Assembly (NCBI GenBank): GCA_965212595.1
Contig: CBDBVE010000014.1
Location: 1 to 64,000, forward strand
DNA: 64,000 nucleotides
Direction: 5' to 3'
From: Poritiphilus sp965212595
GTDB taxonomy: Bacteria; Bacteroidota; Bacteroidia; Flavobacteriales; Flavobacteriaceae
Part shown: in pieces, positions 44,465 through 51,973 of the stretch
Layout of the letters: each line of letters opens with the position of its first letter
Numbering within the stretch: the stretch's first letter is position 1
Translations under genes and position numbers: made by a program
The notes under the pieces: generated by a model
Told to the model about the DNA's origin: nothing
Seen by the model: only the letters and a program-made list of their open reading frames with translations
The model's database searches: none

Positions 44465-45376
44465 ATGTATTATTGGGTAAATCAAGGGAAAACTTATAAA
44501 GAAGAAAAAGAAGGAGGTTATTTGTGGGCTCCAAGACGTAACAGTTCTGGTAATTCAGTTTTTCATTGGGAAAATATGACTAAACTTAGACCTAATGATA
44601 TTATTTTAAATTATTGTAAGGGTTATGTAATAGGATATTGTATCGTTCACTCAGAATATTTTTTAGCACAAAAACCAGAAGAGTTTAACGTAGATGTTGA
44701 CTGGGAGAACGAAGGATATATGGTTGATGTAAAGTACTTCTTATTTAGTAAACCTATTGACATAAAAACAACATATTATAAAATTAAACAGTACTTGCCT
44801 TCCAAATATTCCCCAATTAATAAATCGGGTAATCATTCAAAAATAAAAGCAAATCAAGGCTATCTGTACAAATCAAATAGAAACATCGTAAAATCTGTAT
44901 TCAAATTGGCGAAAATATACCTGGATGATATTGAAGAGTCGGTAAATGAGAATATTGAAGATTTGACAAATTATAATGTCCCTAACCTAACAACTCGAGA
45001 AGGCTTAGTAACATCAAGAGTTGGGCAAGGAGAATATAGACAACGCATATTAAAAAGATGGAAATATAAATGTGCCGTTATTGGAACGTCTATTAAAGAA
45101 ATTCTAATAGCTTCCCATATTGTTCCATGGAAAGAATCTAATGATCAGGAAAGGTTGGATGTTGATAATGGTTTATTATTGTCCCCAACTTATGATGCCC
45201 TTTTTGATAGAAATCTTATCTCTTTTGATGAAGATGGAAAAATTGTATTATCTGATTCAATGGAAAAGGTTGAGTTTTATAAACTTGGTATTACAGGAAC
45301 AGAAAAAATCAATAATTTAAGTACGGGAAACAAAAAATATTTAAAAAGGCATTTAGAGAAACTAATAAACTTATGA
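44465..45376 (+). CDS. EVE-HNH type IV (modification-dependent) endonuclease
   Basis: A 303-residue two-domain protein. The N-terminal half resembles an EVE/PUA-like modified-base reader (YYWVNQGKTYKEEKEGGYLW, LRPNDIILNYCKG, VIGYCIVHS). The C-terminal third is an HNH nuclease (CAVIGTSIKEILIASHIVPW with catalytic His, ERLDVDNGLLLSPTYDALFD with Asn and Asp). EVE-HNH fusions such as VcaM4I cleave DNA containing 5-methyl- or 5-hydroxymethylcytosine. First gene of the compact operon; its end overlaps the Nudix start by 4 bp. Confidence 0.87.
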   Translation: MYYWVNQGKTYKEEKEGGYLWAPRRNSSGNSVFHWENMTKLRPNDIILNYCKGYVIGYCIVHSEYFLAQKPEEFNVDVDWENEGYMVDVKYFLFSKPIDIKTTYYKIKQYLPSKYSPINKSGNHSKIKANQGYLYKSNRNIVKSVFKLAKIYLDDIEESVNENIEDLTNYNVPNLTTREGLVTSRVGQGEYRQRILKRWKYKCAVIGTSIKEILIASHIVPWKESNDQERLDVDNGLLLSPTYDALFDRNLISFDEDGKIVLSDSMEKVEFYKLGITGTEKINNLSTGNKKYLKRHLEKLINL

Positions 45377-45765
45377 TAAAAGTGGTTTGTGGAATTATAT
45401 ATAATGACAATAAAATATTCCTGTGTAGAAAAAAACCCGATAAACAATTCGGAGGTTTTTGGGAATTTCCTGGAGGCAAATTAGAACTAAATGAAAAACC
45501 TGAATCAGCTTTGAAACGAGAACTGTATGAGGAAATTTCTATGTTTGTAAAGACATTAAATCATTACACTACGGTCGTTCACAAGTATGAAAATTTCACT
45601 GTTGAGCTCATGGCATACAAATGCGAATTCATTAAGGCTGATTTTAAATTAACAGATCATGATAAATATGAATGGATGGAATTACATCAAATAATAGACA
45701 AAAAGCTAGCTCCTGCTGATTTATCGATTGTACAAAAACTAATGAATACTAATTCAAAAAATTAA
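45373..45765 (+). CDS. Nudix hydrolase, MutT-like
   Basis: A 130-residue pyrophosphohydrolase with a complete Nudix box: FPGGKLELNEKPESALKREL followed by YEEI. The length and the N-terminal VVCGIIYNDNKIFLCRKKPD are those of MutT-type (d)NTP-cleaning enzymes. In this operon it may remove particular modified dNTPs so that they are not incorporated; this is inference. Confidence 0.9.
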   Translation: MIKVVCGIIYNDNKIFLCRKKPDKQFGGFWEFPGGKLELNEKPESALKRELYEEISMFVKTLNHYTTVVHKYENFTVELMAYKCEFIKADFKLTDHDKYEWMELHQIIDKKLAPADLSIVQKLMNTNSKN

Positions 45766-45792
45766 ATTGATTGTTAAATATTATGAGATTGT

Positions 45793-46764
45793 ATGCATAT
45801 AAAAAAGAGAACAATTGATGATTTACTGAATGATGTATTCAGGAATATATTTAATGAAGGAATTGAGGTCATCCCGACACAAGGGAAAAATATGGAAATT
45901 TTTGGGGCATCATTAGTTTTAGAAAACCCTAAAGCAAGACTTAGCCAAACAGAATCAAGAGGTAAAGCTTTTAGTGCGATAGGAGAGTTATTATGGTATC
46001 TATCAGGTTCAAATCGCCTTGATTTTATAGAATATTACCTTCCCAATTATTATAAATTTTCCGATGATGGAAAAACAGTTTATGGAGCTTATGGCACAAG
46101 ATTATTTAGTAAATCTTCTGACAAGAATCAAATTGAAGTTGTAGCTAATAAATTGCGTAGTAAACCTAATTCTAGGAAAGCAGTAATACAAATTTTCGAT
46201 AGGGTAGACATTTTAGAGCCTCATAAAGACGTCCCATGTACTTGTACAATGCAGTTCGTCATACGTAGAGATAGGCTAAAAATGGCGGTCCATATGCGAT
46301 CCAATGATGCTTACATTGGGCTCCCACATGATATTTTTTCTTTCACCATGTTACAAGAAATTTTAGCAAGAGAATTAGGTGTAGAAGTAGGTACCTATCA
46401 TCATTTAGTTGGTAGCTTACATTTATATGAAAGAAATAAAGAGCAAGCAAGCACTTATTTAAAAGAAGGTTATCAATCTTTAGAAGTTGAGATGCCCGAT
46501 ATGCCTCCCGGTTCTCAATGGGATCAGATAGAAATTGTCTTAAAGCTGGAAAAGACCCTAAGAGAAAATCAAACAATAAATACTCAAGATTACAAAAGTT
46601 TGAACTCGTATTGGAAAGATATTGTATTACTGTTGCAAATTCATGCTAAGTTTAAAAATGGAGACACTATTAATATTGATTACCTGAAACAACAATTACA
46701 ATATTCAGGTTACAAGACATTTGTTGAAGATAAATTGCGACGTAACAATATTAAAAATGGATGA
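45793..46764 (+). CDS. Thymidylate-synthase-family pyrimidine (hydroxy)methylase, predicted dCMP-specific
   Basis: A 323-residue TS fold enzyme. The nucleophilic Cys lies in VPCTCTMQFVI, the phosphate Arg/Ser in HMRSNDAYIGLP, and the C-terminal His-Tyr in GSLHLYERN. The Asn that selects dUMP in canonical TS (GLPFNI) is Asp here (GLPHDI), the change found in dCMP hydroxymethylases. So dCMP rather than dUMP is the likely substrate; methylation versus hydroxymethylation cannot be decided. It overlaps the UDG-like gene by 8 bp. It is unlikely to be the cell's housekeeping ThyA. Confidence 0.85.
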   Translation: MHIKKRTIDDLLNDVFRNIFNEGIEVIPTQGKNMEIFGASLVLENPKARLSQTESRGKAFSAIGELLWYLSGSNRLDFIEYYLPNYYKFSDDGKTVYGAYGTRLFSKSSDKNQIEVVANKLRSKPNSRKAVIQIFDRVDILEPHKDVPCTCTMQFVIRRDRLKMAVHMRSNDAYIGLPHDIFSFTMLQEILARELGVEVGTYHHLVGSLHLYERNKEQASTYLKEGYQSLEVEMPDMPPGSQWDQIEIVLKLEKTLRENQTINTQDYKSLNSYWKDIVLLLQIHAKFKNGDTINIDYLKQQLQYSGYKTFVEDKLRRNNIKNG

Positions 46765-47554
46765 AATTACTAAAAACATTATATGGGAGCGACTTAAAAA
46801 TGAGTCTTTATATTCCGAGACTATTGCTTGGAGCGCTCCTGTAATTTCTTTCGGAGATGTCACAAAATCTATCATTGCAACAATTGGAATAAATCCAAGT
46901 AATAGGGAGTTTGAAAGCTTAAATGGTGTTGAACTTAAAGGTGCTGAAAGGAGGTTTCATACTCTTAATTCTTTAAAGATAAAAACATGGAGAAACTTAG
47001 ATTCTAATCATTATAATCGCATAAACAAATATTGCTTTAATTATTTTATAAGAAACCCTTATGATGCTTGGTTTAAGAAACTCGATTATATAATTTCAGG
47101 TACAGCTAAATCATATTATTTCCCATCTCAACAGGCCTGTCATCTAGACCTAATTCCTTGGGCAACTTCTAAAAAATGGTCAGATATAAACAAAGGAACG
47201 CAAAGTAGTCTGTTACTATCATCAGGAAATTTCCTTGGAGAAATCCTTAGAAATTCTGACGTAAAAGTACTAGTTCTTAATGGTCAAACTGTTGTTACAA
47301 ACCTTGAAAAAATAGCAAATAGGAAGTTATCAAGAACCGAAGTTTTGGAGTGGCGATTAAAAAGGAGACGGGGAAATGATGTAAAAGGCTATAAATATGA
47401 AGGTAGCATAAATCAGATAGGAGGTATATATCTTGGAAAAAAAATACGAGTTTTAGGATTTAATTATAATATCCAAAGTAGTTATGGCTTAACTAAGGAA
47501 GTAATGCTTGAAATAAGAAACTGGATAACCAATGAACTCAAAAATACACTATGA
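46757..47554 (+). CDS. Uracil-DNA-glycosylase-superfamily-like protein
   Basis: A 265-residue protein whose strand and motif order fits the UDG superfamily: SIIATIGINPSNREF (position of motif 1, GxxP), ACHLDLIPWATS, DVKVLVLNGQTVV and a late VLGFNYNIQSSYGLTKE. The catalytic Asp of motif 1 is replaced by Asn/Ser, which is also seen in some UDG families. Base excision from modified DNA, or binding without cleavage, are possible. It overlaps both neighbours (8 and 4 bp). The fold call is inference from motifs. Confidence 0.6.
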   Translation: MDEITKNIIWERLKNESLYSETIAWSAPVISFGDVTKSIIATIGINPSNREFESLNGVELKGAERRFHTLNSLKIKTWRNLDSNHYNRINKYCFNYFIRNPYDAWFKKLDYIISGTAKSYYFPSQQACHLDLIPWATSKKWSDINKGTQSSLLLSSGNFLGEILRNSDVKVLVLNGQTVVTNLEKIANRKLSRTEVLEWRLKRRRGNDVKGYKYEGSINQIGGIYLGKKIRVLGFNYNIQSSYGLTKEVMLEIRNWITNELKNTL

Positions 47555-48474
47555 CGCAAACGGAGCAAGAACTATATGACAATATAACCTTAAAACTGGA
47601 TGATTTTGATGAATATCTATTACCCGGAATTGCATCTGATGAAGCGAAAAATTGTTTTGTTAGACAGATTGTGGACAGCATTAAAAGAGTTAGGTATTAT
47701 AGAATCATTAGTGAAAGGCAAAGTACTATCGAGGTAATTAACCCCTATAATATAGGGTTTAGTCCAATTTTGGCATCTGTTTATCACAGGCAAAATGGTA
47801 ACTTGGATGAGGCTTTTTGGCTGGTTTTTCTCGCAACACATTTCGGTAAACATGCTACCTATGAATGGGGTTATGTAAGAGGTGTATATGGAAAACTTAA
47901 TACAGGAGGCTTGTGGTCGTGGGAAAACGTCACCAGTAATATTGAAAATTTTCGCATATGGTTGCATGATAACGAACCAGAGATTAGAGATAGCGGGAAG
48001 TTTAGTAATCACAGAAGGTATCAAAGTTTATCAGGTTTGTCACAGAGAGGAACTGGAGCAAGTGTTGAATCCTATGTTAACTGGATAGGTGAAAATAATT
48101 CACATCAACATTTCATGGAAAATGCTATTAATCAGGTTGGCGATAATCCAAAAATACTATTTAGGCACTTGTATCGAAGTATGTCACAAGTGATGGGGTT
48201 TGGTCGCTTAGGCAAATTCGATTTTCTTACTAATATTGGAAAACTTGGATTAGTTAATATTGAGCCTGACTCGGCATATATCGCTAATGCTACAGGGCCC
48301 AAACGAGGTGCGAGACTTTTATTTGGAACAAGAACAGCAAGTAATGTAGAATTTGAAGCGATGTTTCAATCTCTTGATTCACATTTAGAGCTAGATTTTG
48401 GAATGCAAGTACTGGAAGATGCGGTATGCAACTGGCAAAAAGATACAATCAATTACAGCCACTTTAGTGGATAA
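47551..48474 (+). CDS. Alpha-glutamyl/putrescinyl thymine pyrophosphorylase, clade 3
   Basis: A 307-residue protein matching my recollection of this clade: RQIVDSIKRVRYYRII, GNLDEAFWLVFLATHFGKHA, NHRRYQSLSGLSQRGTGASV, FDFLTNIGKLGLVNIEPDSA, ATGPKRGARLLFG and LGM-type VLEDAVCNWQKDT. The family was predicted by comparative genomics to displace pyrophosphate from 5-hydroxymethyl-pyrimidine in DNA with an amine or amino acid, as in phages with alpha-putrescinyl- or alpha-glutamyl-thymine. Clade 3 members are bacterial and uncharacterised as far as I know. Last gene of the operon; no 5-hydroxymethyl-dU DNA kinase is seen in the window. Confidence 0.85.
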   Translation: MTQTEQELYDNITLKLDDFDEYLLPGIASDEAKNCFVRQIVDSIKRVRYYRIISERQSTIEVINPYNIGFSPILASVYHRQNGNLDEAFWLVFLATHFGKHATYEWGYVRGVYGKLNTGGLWSWENVTSNIENFRIWLHDNEPEIRDSGKFSNHRRYQSLSGLSQRGTGASVESYVNWIGENNSHQHFMENAINQVGDNPKILFRHLYRSMSQVMGFGRLGKFDFLTNIGKLGLVNIEPDSAYIANATGPKRGARLLFGTRTASNVEFEAMFQSLDSHLELDFGMQVLEDAVCNWQKDTINYSHFSG

Positions 48475-48476
48475 CG

Positions 48477-49583
48477 TTAACCTCTGTTCAATGCTTTGTC
48501 AATTTCCTCCCATTTAAAGGTTCTTTTATAGCCATTTAAATATTGAGGTGAAACGAATCCATTATGTTGTAATTGACCAACTATAATTCCCGGAGAGACA
48601 CCCATTTTCATGGCGAACGCAATAAGTTTTTTCTTGTTACCTCTAATATTTACTAATTCCGAACGATGAGCAAAAGGAACAAGAATTTCAGCAGAAAAAT
48701 TGTTAGCCTCAGTCTCTTCATCACTTGTAGAGTATTTTTTTCTATCCGTGACCTCTATGTGAGTCCTGCCTTCACCATGTAAAATTAAATGCCCGGCTTC
48801 ATGAAAGAAGGTAAACCAAAAATTATCATCCCTTAAATATCGAAAACTTAGCATAAGAAGAGCTTTTTTAGAAGACAAAAATTTTGTCGCTCCACTCGCA
48901 GGACATCCCAGAGGTGTAGGAACTATTGCAACAGCTACACCGCATTCAGCGCAAAGCTCTCTTAACTTTGGTATGAAAAGCAATGGATTTTTTTTACGAG
49001 ATAACGGCTTGATAATCTCTAAAGTTTCTAAAAACCTGTCTTTGTCCCAATCTTTACAGCAGGTTTGATCACCAATAATTTCACCTTGCCTTAACCAAGT
49101 CGCAATTGAGCCACTTTTGGACTCAAATCTTGGGGACAGCCTAAATGCAGGATTACCATTCGATATCCGATATTTAAGATTCCAAGTCTCAACATTTGGT
49201 ACATTAAAAAAACCCAAACATTCATTATAGACATCTTTGGAATTCTTTATCCACTTGAATTTAAGCATATCTTTAATCGGCAGGGATTGTAACCAAGTAT
49301 CTTTTACCTTTTCACATGAAGAATGAGAATTTAGGGTTTCACGAAACTGTGCTTCCCTTTCAAGCCAAAATTCGGTAGAAGCTCCTAAGGTTTTAACTAA
49401 TTTAGAAGCAATATCTTCTGTAATCTCATTATAGCCACTAATTACACCTTTGCATTGTGAACTCGAAATATTTAATATTGAACAAAAATCTGATTCGGTG
49501 ATGGATTTTTCTTTTAGAATATCTACTATTGTGCTTCCAGGAGAGGAACTCCAATTAGTATTTAACTGCGCTAATCTATTCAT
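48477..49583 (-). CDS. HigA-like antitoxin fused to ImmA/IrrE metallopeptidase
   Basis: A 368-residue fusion. The N-terminal 80 residues are an XRE helix-turn-helix of the HigA type (STIVDILKEKSITESDFCSI, ISGYNEITEDIASKLVKTLG); residues about 200-340 are an ImmA/IrrE zinc peptidase with FHEAGHLILHGEG and EETEANNFSAEILVP. Its ATG overlaps the toxin stop (ATGA). The peptidase may cleave a repressor or the antitoxin on DNA damage or infection. It is convergent with the modification operon, only 2 bp from its end. Confidence 0.88.
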   Translation of the reverse strand: MNRLAQLNTNWSSSPGSTIVDILKEKSITESDFCSILNISSSQCKGVISGYNEITEDIASKLVKTLGASTEFWLEREAQFRETLNSHSSCEKVKDTWLQSLPIKDMLKFKWIKNSKDVYNECLGFFNVPNVETWNLKYRISNGNPAFRLSPRFESKSGSIATWLRQGEIIGDQTCCKDWDKDRFLETLEIIKPLSRKKNPLLFIPKLRELCAECGVAVAIVPTPLGCPASGATKFLSSKKALLMLSFRYLRDDNFWFTFFHEAGHLILHGEGRTHIEVTDRKKYSTSDEETEANNFSAEILVPFAHRSELVNIRGNKKKLIAFAMKMGVSPGIIVGQLQHNGFVSPQYLNGYKRTFKWEEIDKALNRG

Positions 49584-49903
49584 TTTATCTTTAAGATTTC
49601 GTCGATTTTTATTCGGCTCACAAGTAACCAATCTAAAGAACCGTCATCTTTTTTAGGTAACTGTAAATTGTTTGCAGAGAATATTATTTTCCAACCTTCT
49701 GATAATTCTACTCCGTAAGATAAGGAATTATAATTAAGTGGCTTTGGATTACCAGCTATAAGTTCTAATGGTGATTTTGCGGAAAACAAGTCAGCAAGCC
49801 TATTTTGCAATTGAATAGCTACTTCAGCTCCATATTTAGAGACAGCTGTATCCTTATCTCTACATATTTCACGAATTTCAATAGTTTCAAAAGAGATTTT
49901 CAA
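49580..49903 (-). CDS. HigB/RelE-like toxin
   Basis: A 107-residue RelE-superfamily protein: FETIEIREICRDKDTAVSKY, GAEVAIQLQNRLADLFSAKS, SYGVELSEGWKIIFS. This is the HigB-1/GraT-type ribosome-dependent mRNA endonuclease pattern. Overlaps the HigA-ImmA gene by 4 bp (toxin first, as usual for higBA). Confidence 0.85.
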   Translation of the reverse strand: MKISFETIEIREICRDKDTAVSKYGAEVAIQLQNRLADLFSAKSPLELIAGNPKPLNYNSLSYGVELSEGWKIIFSANNLQLPKKDDGSLDWLLVSRIKIDEILKIK

Positions 49904-50107
49904 GCTTTTCTAGGCATAAAATTTCGAGCGAAGATATAACTATTCAGTAAAAGTTATACTAAAAAGAGAAACAAGACGCTAAAAGGAACCTTCTTAAATT
50001 TTCTCTATTACACTTCCCTTTAGGTTCTTACAGTAGCTCTTGAATCATAAGAATACAAATTTATGATGTACCTGTATGTCGTTTATGGAGAAGAATTATA
50101 TCTCTTT

Positions 50108-50148
50108 ACTTGAAATAATTATCCAGAAACATTAACTTGAAATAATTA
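50108..50148 (+). repeat. Two 14-bp direct repeats
   Basis: ACTTGAAATAATTA occurs at 50108-50121 and 50135-50148. They lie between the toxin gene and the arm-type repeat and could be binding sites for the integrase, an excisionase or the antitoxin. Confidence 0.6.
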
Positions 50149-50178
50149 GCACCAAATGCTATGATTTTAACTTTGTGA

Positions 50179-50196
50179 GTGCAAATTGAGTGCAAA
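50179..50196 (+). repeat. Right arm-type repeat
   Basis: GTGCAAATTGAGTGCAAA, identical and in the same orientation as 41859-41876, 50 bp inside attR. Confidence 0.8.
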
Positions 50197-50246
50197 AGAA
50201 AAAAGACCTTAAAAGTAAAATTACTCTTAAAGCCTTTATTTACTTC

Positions 50247-50289
50247 GCTCCTCCTCTTGGGCTCGAACCAAGGACCCTCTGATTAACAG
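50247..50289 (-). repeat. attR within tRNA-Asn
   Basis: The counterpart of attL at 41708-41750, covering the tRNA from its 3' end to the anticodon loop. Here the 5' half is attached, so this copy remains functional after insertion. Confidence 0.93.
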
Positions 50290-50321
50290 TCAGATGCTCT
50301 AACCAACTGAGCTAAGGAGGA
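50248..50321 (-). tRNA. tRNA-Asn(GTT)
   Basis: A 74-nt cloverleaf on the minus strand: acceptor TCCTCCT/AGGAGGA, discriminator G, D-arm GCTCAGTTGGTTAGAGC, anticodon stem TCTGA/TCAGA with loop CTGTTAA giving GTT, T-arm CTTGGTTCGAGCCCAAG. It is the integration target of the adjacent element. Confidence 0.97.
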
Positions 50322-50495
50322 ATATATTTCAATATTTTGGGCCTATGCCCTCCGAAGCTGCACGCTCAGTGCTGCAAAGGAGGGTGCAAATATAGCAGTT
50401 TCTTTAAAAGTCCGCAAGCAATTAATAAAATATCAAAATAAAATTTACTGCTTCTCAGGGCTGACAAATTTGATGTTTTCAGGAAGTATGCTGGT

Positions 50496-51812
50496 CTAAA
50501 AGAAACGCTTTACGATGTTCCAGATATCGTTACCAAAAATTACGATCATCAGGCTCATTAAAATGATAAAACCAACGATCTGTCCTCGTTCTAACACTTT
50601 TTCACTAGGCTTTCTTCCACTAACAATTTCGTACATCAGAAACATTACATGTCCGCCGTCTAAGGCCGGTATCGGTAGCAAATTCAGAAAGGCCAGCCAA
50701 ACAGAAAACATTGCAGTAAAGCCCCAGAAGAATGTCCAGTTCCAGGTTTCTGGCATCATTTCTACAATTCCTATGGGTCCTTTTACCTGCTTATAGGCCC
50801 CAGTCTTGGTGTTAAAAATAACTTTGAATTGCCTAATCTGGCCGGTAAGCACCTGAATTGTTCTATTGAATCCTGCCGGGATGGCTCCAAAAAATCCGTA
50901 ATTATCTGTCACACGCAAATCTTCAACATCGGGCATCACGCCTATTATGCCTTCGGGCGGAATAGACAAGGCCAAATCCTGAACCTGACCGGTTCTCAAT
51001 ATTTTCAAACTAACGTCTTGGCCGGGAGACGAGGTTATTCGAGTTCTGAATTGGTCCCAAAACTCGATCTTTTCATCATCAATACCCACAATCTCATCCC
51101 CAGAAAGAATTCCGGCATTGCTCGCTGCAGAATTTTCATTTACCGTACGTATAATCGGTTTTTGACGGTATCCTAAAAAATTTCTTCCCTGGGTGGCAAA
51201 GACAGTTGCTTTCCCTTCGTCTGACAAGGGTACCGTTATTTCACTGCCATTTCGTTGCACGGTGACCTCATCACCAAGAATAATATCTAAAACAGCATCA
51301 TTGAATTTTTTAGTCTTTTTACCATCAACAGCTAACAATTTATCTCCGGTACGCAGCCCTAATTGTTCTCCTATAGAGTCTACCACTATACCATATTTTA
51401 AGCTATCAGCAGGGATGTAGGTATCTCCATTATTAAATAGGAGCATGGTATAGATTGCCCAGGCCAGTAAAAAATTCACTGTAACTCCACCAAGCATTAT
51501 AATTAAGCGTTGCCATGCCGGTTTGCTTCGAAACTCCCAGGGTTTTGGTTCCTCGGCCATTTGTTCCGTGTCCATGCTTTCGTCTATCATTCCGGCAATT
51601 TTTACATAACCTCCAAGTGGAAGCCATCCGATGCCGTATACCGTCTCTCCAATTTTCTTCTTGAACAAGGAAAACTTAACATCAAAAAACAAATAGAACT
51701 TCTCTACTTTAGTTTTGAAATATTTGGCCGGAAGAAAATGGCCCAGTTCATGCAAAATCACCAAAATGGAAATAATGATGATAAACATTACGATTTGAGT
51801 AAATAGTCCCAT
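50496..51812 (-). CDS. rseP: RIP metalloprotease RseP (site-2 protease)
   Basis: A 438-residue intramembrane zinc protease: HELGH motif in ILVILHELGHFLPAKYFKTK near the N-terminus, GYVKIAGM, two tandem PDZ-like domains (residues about 120-300) and the second zinc-site motif LNLLPIPALDGGHVMFL. It cleaves anti-sigma factors in the membrane. The MGLFTQ start at 51812 is preferred to an upstream in-frame ATG at 51839. Confidence 0.93.
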   Translation of the reverse strand: MGLFTQIVMFIIIISILVILHELGHFLPAKYFKTKVEKFYLFFDVKFSLFKKKIGETVYGIGWLPLGGYVKIAGMIDESMDTEQMAEEPKPWEFRSKPAWQRLIIMLGGVTVNFLLAWAIYTMLLFNNGDTYIPADSLKYGIVVDSIGEQLGLRTGDKLLAVDGKKTKKFNDAVLDIILGDEVTVQRNGSEITVPLSDEGKATVFATQGRNFLGYRQKPIIRTVNENSAASNAGILSGDEIVGIDDEKIEFWDQFRTRITSSPGQDVSLKILRTGQVQDLALSIPPEGIIGVMPDVEDLRVTDNYGFFGAIPAGFNRTIQVLTGQIRQFKVIFNTKTGAYKQVKGPIGIVEMMPETWNWTFFWGFTAMFSVWLAFLNLLPIPALDGGHVMFLMYEIVSGRKPSEKVLERGQIVGFIILMSLMIVIFGNDIWNIVKRFF

Positions 51813-51928
51813 GTGTCTTTTTAACTTAAAAACGAACAAAAGTACACTTTTAGAGGGTCTTACAAAAAGAAAACTGCAGTACCTTTTTATATTTTAAGAA
51901 AGATTTAGGAGCAATAAGAAGTAATCTT

Positions 51929-51960
51929 TTTGAAAGCTATCATGCCGTGCTTTACCTTTG
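51929..51960 (+). promoter_or_regulatory. Complete Bacteroidota-type promoter
   Basis: TTTG (51929-51932) and TACCTTTG (51953-51960) separated by 20 bp, matching the -33 TTTG and -7 TAnnTTTG consensus. It ends 13 bp before the ATG of the SCO gene, showing that the upstream in-frame ATG (51947) is not the start. Confidence 0.75.
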
Positions 51961-51973
51961 CAAAAAGCAGTTT

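Larger units (their letters stand above)
49904..50246. other. Right-end noncoding region of the element
   Basis: No gene. Holds the higB upstream region, two copies of ACTTGAAATAATTA (50108-50121 and 50135-50148, 27 bp apart), the right arm-type repeat (50179-50196) and a weak imperfect hairpin at about 50201-50238. Confidence 0.6.
41708..50289. mobile_element. Integrative element inserted in tRNA-Asn
   Basis: A segment of about 8.5 kb bounded by 43-bp direct repeats (two mismatches) that correspond to the 3' half of tRNA-Asn(GTT). The right copy is part of the intact tRNA; the left copy is a tRNA fragment. An integrase lies just inside the left end. The cargo is visibly more AT-rich than the flanks and consists of restriction, nucleotide-modification and toxin-antitoxin genes. 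No conjugation or phage structural gene is present, so it would be mobilised by other elements. Confidence 0.93.

Noticed and set aside
45793..46764. Housekeeping thymidylate synthase (thyA)
   Set aside because: Location in a mobile element and the Asn-to-Asp change argue for a specialised dCMP enzyme.
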